In this document: positions 50,813 to 64,000 of the stretch, piece by piece
Layout of the letters: the number at the start of each line of letters is the position of its first letter
Position numbering within the stretch: the first letter of the stretch is position 1
Source: Fratercula arctica
Taxonomy: Eukaryota > Chordata > Aves > Charadriiformes > Alcidae
Assembly (NCBI GenBank): GCA_947846985.1
Contig: CANTUZ010000002.1
Span: 57,864,885 to 57,928,884 of the forward strand
Direction of reading: 5' to 3'
Length of the DNA: 64,000 nucleotides
The notes under the pieces: model-generated
Seen by the model: the letters and a program-made list of their open reading frames with translations, nothing else
What the model was told of the DNA's origin: nothing
Database searches by the model: none
Position numbers and translations under genes: made by a program

Positions 50813-52903
50813 CCATGCTTACAGATTTGATGGTTATTTTGGACTGTGTACTTTTGAGAGGGGAATGTGGCGGGGGGAGAGGGTGTCTTCTGCATATGGA
50901 TTCAGTACACCTCCAGCGTTCTGCCCCTTGAGCCTGTGTAAAGGGCACTGCAGTGTTCACGGTGGCTTTGCTTTCATTAGTTGAGAGACAGTATGTCTTA
51001 ATGGCTCTTAGCACTCTTCTGATATCACCGGGAGTGCTTCAGTAAATGCGCATGTTGCTTCATGACTTGGCAGCTGTTACAAATACAGTAGATGTGGTCA
51101 CCTCCATCCACTCCAGGTGACTGATACTACCATGCTTCCACTGGCTTGGCGTAACTATCTTGACTAGGGGACAGTCAATTATGGTGAGGTAAGTAAAGAA
51201 AAAAAGATGGATGATCTGGTAGTTGGTGCTGCAATGCCTGTAGTTGTAGCACAGTTTTTAAGGCTATGAGAGGTGGGCTTTTAGCACTGAGTAATAACTT
51301 ACATAACTTTGCTGTCTGTTCAAAACACGCAGCAGATGTGACTGCGAGCTACGCCTATACACAAGTGGTTTAATGAAGACATTTAACAGGCCGTACGGTA
51401 TCATCAGAGCACCTAAAAGAGGGAGTATTTTTGTCTAAGCGTTTTTTCTCACTTCTGAATGGTGTGAGGTTTTTTTTACAGTTTTATACAAAGTTGGCTT
51501 CTGCCTTCTAGCTGTTGATTGTTTAAAGAAAAAACATACTTTTTGGAAATTATTCTTTTTTACATTTGATAGATATATGTTTGGGTTTTTTACAAAATAT
51601 TCGTTCTTAGGCTATTAAGATTCTGACATTAAAGACAGGTAAACCAGCCAGTGCACAGTGAGCTTGGCTTAGCACAGTGGTCTGATTTTTGTTTTTGAAG
51701 TATCTTTGTGTAATTTTCTGGTGATGTTGGAAACGCTAAATATATTTTTTTCTATAAGCTGCATCTTTCTGATGCATGTAAATGTTATATTTATGCAATT
51801 CAGATTGTATCTATATTAACAGGCCTACCTGGAGCTGGAGGTTATAGTGAAAAACTGTTACCACACAATATGAAAATGTGTCCGCTAGTAGGATAAATTG
51901 TCCTGGTTTCTAAGGTTTTAAGGACAGACCAAGAAGGAATCTTAAATCTGGAACCTGTGAAGTTTTAACATGCAGGTTCCTTATTCTCACAGTTAAGTCT
52001 AAGATAAGGAATGCTTTTTCATCCCTACACTTAGTTTCTTAAAGGATTCTATAAACGTTGACTGGATCTTAAGTTACTTGTTCCTTTCAACAGAACATGA
52101 GTTTGGACATTTGCTTAGGTTTCATTTATTTCATATTTGGATATATAGACATATATACAATGTTAGTGTTTAAAAACTTCCTCTGCACTGTCCGCTGTGT
52201 GTCTCTCCTTCTACTTTCCCTCTTCTGTATCTCAGGTCTTCCTTCTTTATCTCGGATCCTGACTATGTCTCACTATCTTTTGTCCTCCTCTTCTGCCACC
52301 TGTCTCCTACCTGTTTCTGGTCCTTCTCTCATTTTCCCTCCTTCCACCCAAGATGGGCTCTTTGAATTTTGAAAAATACGTATAGAAGGGGATGATCTTC
52401 TGCTTTGCAGGGACTGCAAAATCCTGCCATTCCGGTCCACTTATACAGCCATTAATCTTTTGGAAAAGCAGAGAAAGATCCAAGGCAGCTTTTAGCCTTG
52501 TATTCCACTGATGGGATGAATTTAAAGTTGGAACCAGGATTTTGCATGTTCCTGCCAGTTTCTGCAGAAGCTTGAGTTTGGTTGTACATGCACAATATTT
52601 CTCAGAGATCAAGCCTGATTCTTCTCTCGCTTACACTTGTGTGTCTATGAGTCCAGAATCTGGCCCATAATAGTTTAGCATTGACTCAAACCTGAGATCA
52701 GAGCCTTGACTGCATTATTTTAATAATTCTTTGGCATATGAGTTGTTATTAAAATAGTGCCTGAAAATAGGAATAACCAGAGCTGCTAGCACACCAGGCT
52801 AACATATTTAAAAAATAATTACTTGTTTTACAGAAGCACATTTTTTGAACCACATTGTGAAAACAGTGAATGACTGTCAATGTCTTGAATATCTCGTCCG
52901 TAG

Positions 52904-53005
52904 GTGATTGTCCTTTACTCCATAATTCTCAGCCAGTCAGCCAGCTTCCTTCTCTGAGGCCTGACCATCATCACTACCCAACTATTGATGAGCCTCTTCC
53001 ACCAA
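52904..53005 (+). CDS. HECW1: HECW1 coding exon 7 of window: linker into WW1
   Basis: Acceptor CGTCCGTAG ends at 52903. GT completes Gly651. Residues 652-684 read DCPLLHNSQPVSQLPSLRPD and HHHYPTIDEPLPP, and a final A starts Asn685. Donor GTAAGC at 53006. LPPN is the start of the WW domain (canonical LPxGWE). The LHNSQPVSQLPSLRP wording is diagnostic for HECW1 over HECW2, whose equivalent differs (from memory). A PPNW junction split across exons 7 and 8 fits the phase-1 intron. Confidence 0.97.
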
Positions 53006-58491
<5,486 letters not shown>

Positions 58492-59931
58492 TGAGCACTT
58501 GCACCTATATTCCCTTGAGATCTGCTCTCCCCTTTTCCCATACTGCCCCAGTGGCTTCCTTCCTTCCCCTGTGCATTGCACTGGCTCCCTAAGGATTTAT
58601 CTTTCCTCCTTGTCCAAGTCCAACGTACACGTTCCTGTTCCTGCTGCTGGTGTATTTCAGCCCGCTGGTGTGCCTTGCTGTGGGTGTCCGGTCCCCAAAC
58701 TTGCCCACAAGAGAAGCACTGTTGAGTGAAAGATGTTGCAAAATGTTTCAAACAGCAAGAAGAGGGATTTGGAAAACTTTAAAATGACTCCCAGAAGAGA
58801 AGGGAGTGTTCTTCCAAAAGATGGAGTCACTTTTGCTATTTAACTGTAAGAGTGGTATCGATGGGTCAGCATCTAGTGCTATGCTGCAGAGATTTCTGAG
58901 CTGATTGTTACTGAAATAGTGTTGCCATATCAGTGTGGCATTTCTACTCAAGCTAATTAGGCCTGTTGAAAGGTCTGTCTCTTTTTCCAGGGCAGAGCAC
59001 TGCTCTAATAGCACTGTACACATTTCTAGATGTAAACAGATCTTCTTAGTATTGCATTGGGCCCTATAAATCTGTCAGTTCATTCTGAGCTGGCTGAGAT
59101 ATCTCTTAACATGGTGCACATTTTCCCTTTGTTTGACTAGTCCACACAGATTTGTGTATCATTCCCTTCTTATGCTTGCTTTTCGGACTGAATTTAAGAG
59201 GAAAGAGAAAAAATAAACAGTTGGTCAAAAATCCTCCCTTTTTACTTCAGAAAAGGTTATTTTTTATTACCTGCTTACTCTAATGATATGGTTTCTAGAA
59301 AAAGACAAGCAAAACTGAAATTATGTTCTAATCATAGCATGCAAAATGCCACCAAAGTGTTTTGGTCTTTTTGTCTGTGCTAAGAGAATGATCTGCAGCT
59401 GAGAGAAGGATGCAGAGTTTCTTACTTTTTTTGCAGCAGAGTACTTATTCTTTTCAGAGTGCAGAATAGTTTGGGAGTTACTGAGCGTAAAGAGAACTGG
59501 GCCCTGAATGACAATGACAAGAAAGTTAATGTAACTTGTGGAGAGCAAACCAGCTTTATTACAGTGGTTGTTTTGCAATGTGAGTTGACACCATCAACAC
59601 GCTCTTGAAGAATTTCTCCTTTTTTCGCAAAAATTCATTATTTTGGATGGCATTTCGTAACGTTACGTCTTGCAGAGGTGAAAGAACCTGCTCAGTATTT
59701 GTTTTCATTACAGCTTTCCTCAAAATGCATCAAGCTGCCATGTTAATATTTAAAAAAACCCTAAAGAAAGTGAATGTTTAATGTAAATTCTTTCAAGGGA
59801 TTTACCTGACTTGTCTGCCATTTAGCATTTGTCTATAAGAGGGATTTTGGCCATGTCAGAGTTCAGGCTATTTGGCTGCCACTTAAGTTATCTGCCATAG
59901 AACGCAGAAAGCTCTGTTGTGGACATATATC

Positions 59932-59934
<3 letters not shown>

Positions 59935-59964
<30 letters not shown>
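59935..59964 (+). repeat. Poly-T run of 30
   Basis: An uninterrupted run of about 30 T, followed by GGGCAG. It reads as a polypyrimidine tract plus AG in the sense strand, or as a poly-A tail on the minus strand. No retroposed body or target-site duplication was recognised to its right. Confidence 0.88.
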
Positions 59965-59965
<1 letters not shown>

Positions 59966-61942
59966 GGCAGTTGAATTCATTTAAGTGCAATACAACCAGG
60001 AAAGGAGTAAGTGGAGTAAGTGTTTGTGAGAGTGCATAGAAATGTACCATTCTGTTAGTTAATGGAGGTTAAGCATTAAGCCAGCTATCTCAGCAGAAAC
60101 TGAGCGGTGGGCATTGTCTTTGTGACCTCCTTGCTTCAAACTTTATTATTCCATGTTTTCATTTAGGCTCTCTGGCTTTCTTGGTCATGACTTGATTATC
60201 ACTGGTTTGGGTTGGGAATTGACAGCTAAGAGGGCTGACGTTCTTTGAATCTCTCTCTCTTTAGTATTTCCGTATCCAATTACAAAGTGAGAAGTATAGA
60301 GGGTTCCAGCAGTGGTGTATCTCTCCTTACCCGAGTCCCATTGGAGACTAAATACTTTGCAAGTTAATAAACATGAGCTGTCATGGCTTCTTGGGACAGA
60401 GGAAAAAAACCTGATGATTCTTTACTGTCTTCCATGGATCTCTGTTAATTTGAGAAGTTGAATACAGAGGTCTCCTATTGTTCCCAAGTTTGTGAACGTG
60501 TCCTAAGATTTCCTAAGTAAAAGAGATTCATATTAAATCTCTGAGCATTTGTCCAGTGGCAAGTAATTTCTGTATTTTCAACTTGGCTGTTATCATTTTT
60601 AAAATTATTCTGGTCCTAAAGCTAATTTCAAATGCTTCATGTCTCCAGATTTCAAGATTGTAAGGAAAACCACTTTTCATAAATGTTTATTATCAGCACT
60701 GTGGAGGATTGGGCTGTGTTCAAACACTCATTTTGGAAATACTGTTTTTTTTGTATTTCAAACTTCATTATTTGAAATTTCTTCAGCAGACACACCTGAG
60801 AATCATTTTAGGTGAGGCAACAGCAAACATAGACCTTGCTGATAGAACTAGCAGCAGACTGAACTTTTGCTCTACCCTCAAACAAAATTTGGACTCAAAA
60901 TCACTTAGCAGTTTGAGAAAACTTGGCGACTTTTCCTTTTAAACCAATCTACTCACTTTTTGGCTTCCTGGTTTCATTTGTGGAAGGGAATGGAAAGACC
61001 AAAATATTACAAGGAAGTGTGGTATTTCCAGCCCAGCCAAAACCACCAAGCTTTGGAAATTCAACTTGAAAAAAAAAACTCTGTAGCTGTTATTGAGCCT
61101 AGTCCTGCTTTCCTTCTGTGCTCCAAGCTTCCCATTAGCTGTACTAGCCACTTGAGGATACAGGGAATGCAAAACTGGAATCCAGGTGTTTGGCAAACTC
61201 CAAAGAGACAGCCAAACTCCTTATTTTAAAGACTTGTGCTCATTTTCTGCAGCACTATCTGACTTGCTTGCTTGTTAGCAAAGCAGATAAAAGCCCTTGT
61301 AGTTCAAGCTCTGTTGGAGAGATGCTTTGTAGCATAAGTATATCTAGACTTGTCTTTGCACTAATTTAAAAGGTAATAAGTAACATAAGAAATTATAATC
61401 ATAATAGTTAAGACAGCCACAGTGTGCTATTTCTAAACCTCCATTTCTTTGACAAATCATTTTGAAAGGAGACTGAAATTTCCAGAGGCATTCCCATAAC
61501 TTTTGCACTTTCGATGTCTTCTCCAATTACTTTGGCATTTGGTGGTATTTATATAACATGATTTTATAGTATTGAGACCCAAAAGAAAAGTGTCGCCTTT
61601 TGTTGGCATACAGCTAGTGTTACTCTTTAAGGTTTGCCAACAGGGATTTTCTACCGTCTAATTAAATTGAAGCTACAAGGTTTTTTTATATGTGTGCTTA
61701 TATCCCTTGATTATATGAACTTTTTTTCCCCCCATTCTGTTGCATGTGGGTGTTGTAAAACTCCTCCAGTACTGGAATGGAAAGTTCATTCAGTTGCCTG
61801 CAGTCAAGTGAATAAAAATTTAAAATGTGGGTCTAAAACAGAGGGTTTAAAACTGCAGTAAGTTCACGCTGTTGTGGAACCTGCTATCAGAATTTCATTG
61901 AAAAGATGGATGTTTACTTAAATACAGAACCCTCATTTTAGG

Positions 61943-62014
61943 AAAAAAAAAAAAAAAAACCAAAACAAAACAAAAAACCAAAACAACAACAAAAAAAACC
62001 CACCAAACCCAAAA
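61943..62014 (+). repeat. A/C-rich low-complexity run
   Basis: Begins with an A-run of about 17, then AACCAAAACAAAAC-type steps, then A8 and CCCACCAAACCC. The right part (61984-62010) is complementary to 1155-1179 with one T/A indel. Composition class as at 24089-24135. Confidence 0.88.
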
Positions 62015-62543
62015 CTTCTAAAGATGCTGTTTATTGAGCTGTCAAAATATCCACTGAATGTGGCTTCAAATGACTTTGAGTACTGGGGGACAGACATAGT
62101 ACTGTGAAAGTTTGGTGTAAATCTATTAAAACTTGAATTATTTGTCTTAATTATCTCCAGCCCTTCTGCCCAAGATTGGGTTGCAGTGAGCTACTGGAGA
62201 TGATGACTGTTGAGAGATGTAAAAGCCAATTCCTAACTGCTTGTCTTTAATGATCCCATGTCGCTTTGAGGAACTAACTCCTGACTAACTTCTAATTTGG
62301 AATAAAGTGTGCATTAACAAATAAAGAGAGAGAAAGTAAGTAAAATTTGTAAGTCAGAACTTGAGCTGAGGAAAGAAAAAAGAGTCTAAGTCAGGAAAGT
62401 AAGAGACAAACAATGCTGGGTCAGATTAAATCCAAGCAGTAAAGCCTTCCTCTTTTATATACATACAGAAATGTAATCCAGAAATAAGGATTAAAAATAT
62501 TGGGGTGGAGTAAAAGCTAATTAAAATAATTAAAACAGCTTAT

Positions 62544-62738
<195 letters not shown>

Positions 62739-62739
<1 letters not shown>

Positions 62740-62852
62740 CCTTCCTTCCTTCCTTCCTTCCTTCCTTCCTTCCTTCCTTCCTTCCTTCCTTCCTTCCTTC
62801 CTTCCTTCCTTCCTTCCTTCCTTCCTTCCTTCCTTCCTTCCTTCCTTCCTTC
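62739..62852 (+). repeat. Microsatellite (CCTT)n, about 28 units
   Basis: A perfect CCTT run adjoining the TTTC block. The sharp switch suggests a single T-to-C change that was then amplified. Length may differ between individuals or be misassembled. Confidence 0.96.
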
Positions 62853-62943
62853 TCTTTCTTGCTTGCTTGCTTTCTTGCTTTCTCCCTATGCTTTCTTTCT
62901 TTCTTTCTCCCTATGCTTTCTTTTTCTTTTCTTTCTCTCTCAG
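62853..62943 (+). repeat. Degenerate pyrimidine-rich tail with duplicated TCTCCCTATG
   Basis: Interrupted CTTT and GCTT units. TCTCCCTATGCTTTCTTT occurs at 62881 and again at 62906, a 25-base period. The block ends CTTTCTCTCTCAG at 62943, which looks like a splice acceptor. It is the older, decayed edge of the microsatellite. Confidence 0.88.
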
Positions 62944-64000
62944 TATTTAAAATACTTTTTCTTATTCAATATATAAGACTTCATATATACCTAAGACTTC
63001 ATAGCTTGCCAGTAGAAGCAAAGAAATCTTGATCTTTCCTCTTGTTCACCTGTCTATGTGAGTGAACAAGTTAACTAGAATTTGCTTTGCGTAGTGCGAA
63101 TTCAAAACACTCCAGGTTATTCCCACAGCCAGGTATATGCTTTGTTCTTCATCTGGTAAAGTATTTAGGATTGGGCTGGTCCCTAAGACCATGATCAGTC
63201 CAATTGACATCAACTAATGTGGCAATTAGTTCCATGATAGGTGTGGAAATGAAAGTATAAGATTTTTAGGCTTTCACAGGTTTTTCTTCAGAATTTTCTT
63301 CTGTCACCCTCCTCACTGTTGTATTCCGCTTCCTTGTTCTGCAACTAGTCGCCACCCAAGCTAAATGCCCAATCCCACAGATGTCCAAAAATGGCCATAA
63401 CATTTGCATCCTCACATTGTTGACTCAACTCATGTGTTGCATCCTATTCTACTTTTCTGTGACTGTCGTATCAATTAGATTGTAGCTCTTTGAGATCACA
63501 TTACCTGCTAGTTTACACTCCGTGTTGCCTACCAAAATGGAAGTGTTCCCAACTGCTGGACATGCAGTATTGTAATAAGCATTTTGTGAACACTTTTAAC
63601 AGCCTTTACCTTTTTAGGGTTGAGCATGTGCATCCAATATTGTAATAAGAAAGACTGGGGGTGGGTACTCAGTGCATCACAGGATTGATCCTTACTTCAT
63701 TAGTTATGCTACCGTAAGACTAAATGAGAGGGGAAACCATTATCCACCAGTAGTTTTAAGTTTCAGACATCTAGATGTTTTGGAGCAAAGACTAAGTACC
63801 TGTCTAAATTTGACCTTTGAGTCTTCCTTGGTTTGTACCCTCTGTAGCTATTTGTTAGTCAGTGCAAAATGTCTTATTTGCAGCGTAATGGTTGGCTCAA
63901 GTGTGAGTAGCTGCATCAGTTGAAGGAGAAGAGTCGAGTGTGCTTTTACTCTGTTGTATGCTGAAGATAGAAGTATTGGAATCATTCAAAAACAGTACTG

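Larger units (their letters stand above)
49440..52903 (+). other. HECW1: HECW1 intron between exons 6 and 7 (about 3.5 kb)
   Basis: A phase-1 GT-AG intron with a weak-looking donor (GTTAGA) and a pyrimidine-poor acceptor (ATCTCGTCCGTAG). A possible hairpin lies 34 bases after the donor (49474-49510). It also holds a GT/GA microsatellite (50753-50812) and a C/T-rich stretch at about 52195-52352. No gene is recognised; the short open frames over the microsatellite are artefacts. Confidence 0.93.

Noticed and set aside
50611..51014. Open frames with Leu-Ser and His-Thr repeats
   Set aside because: They are translations of the GT/GA microsatellite.
51170..51195. AG/GTAAGT donor-like site after CTTGACTAG
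   Set aside because: The preceding acceptor has almost no pyrimidine tract and the enclosed unit has no support.

Overview
This is a vertebrate, most likely bird, genomic window. It lies inside one protein-coding gene, HECW1 (NEDL1), a HECT-type E3 ubiquitin ligase transcribed on the + strand. The bird call rests on old CR1 LINE fragments (one + strand copy at about 12965-13255, and 3' tips at 5701 and 27423 carrying the ATTCTATG terminal repeat), on otherwise sparse transposon content, and on the G/T-rich and A/C-rich low-complexity runs common in avian introns. The species cannot be told from the sequence.

Eight consecutive coding exons were assembled by hand: 120-214, 22190-22265, 31138-31307, 44539-44681, 46711-46811, 48072-49439, 52904-53005 and 58340-58490. 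All junctions are GT-AG and all phases match. Together they give 2206 coding bases, 734 complete codons, with no stop. Below, residues are numbered 1-734 within this fragment. It runs from the end of the N-terminal HECW_N domain (1-31), through the C2 domain (about 55-195), a long acidic Ser/Glu-rich linker encoded mostly by one 1368-base exon (with six tandem TSCYS-type pentapeptides at 530-559), to the first WW domain (about 682-715). The start codon and first exons lie upstream. The second WW domain, the HECT domain and the 3' UTR lie downstream. HECW1 is preferred over its paralogue HECW2 because of the Cys-Tyr-Ser repeat, the exon 7 sequence (LHNSQPVSQLPSLRP) and the SPELD segment.

The other roughly 97% is intron: about 22.0, 8.9, 13.2, 2.0, 1.3, 3.5 and 5.3 kb, plus at least 5.5 kb of a last, open-ended intron. 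No second gene, RNA gene or intact mobile element was recognised. Notable intronic content includes a G-quadruplex candidate (1130-1157), two old direct repeat pairs that I could not assign to a family (17758/18783 and 43111/45381), perfect hairpins (44751-44776, 27538-27561), a GT/GA microsatellite, a TA/TG-rich tract just before the WW exon, and a 400-base polypyrimidine block (62543-62943) with 49 TTTC and about 28 CCTT units.

The second-look items mostly concern splicing: a NAGNAG acceptor, a stop-containing pseudo-exon 30 bases before the large exon, a frame-shifting cryptic acceptor before exon 4, a microexon-like unit in the first intron, and complementary low-complexity runs flanking exons 2-8. 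No wholly new biological system was found.
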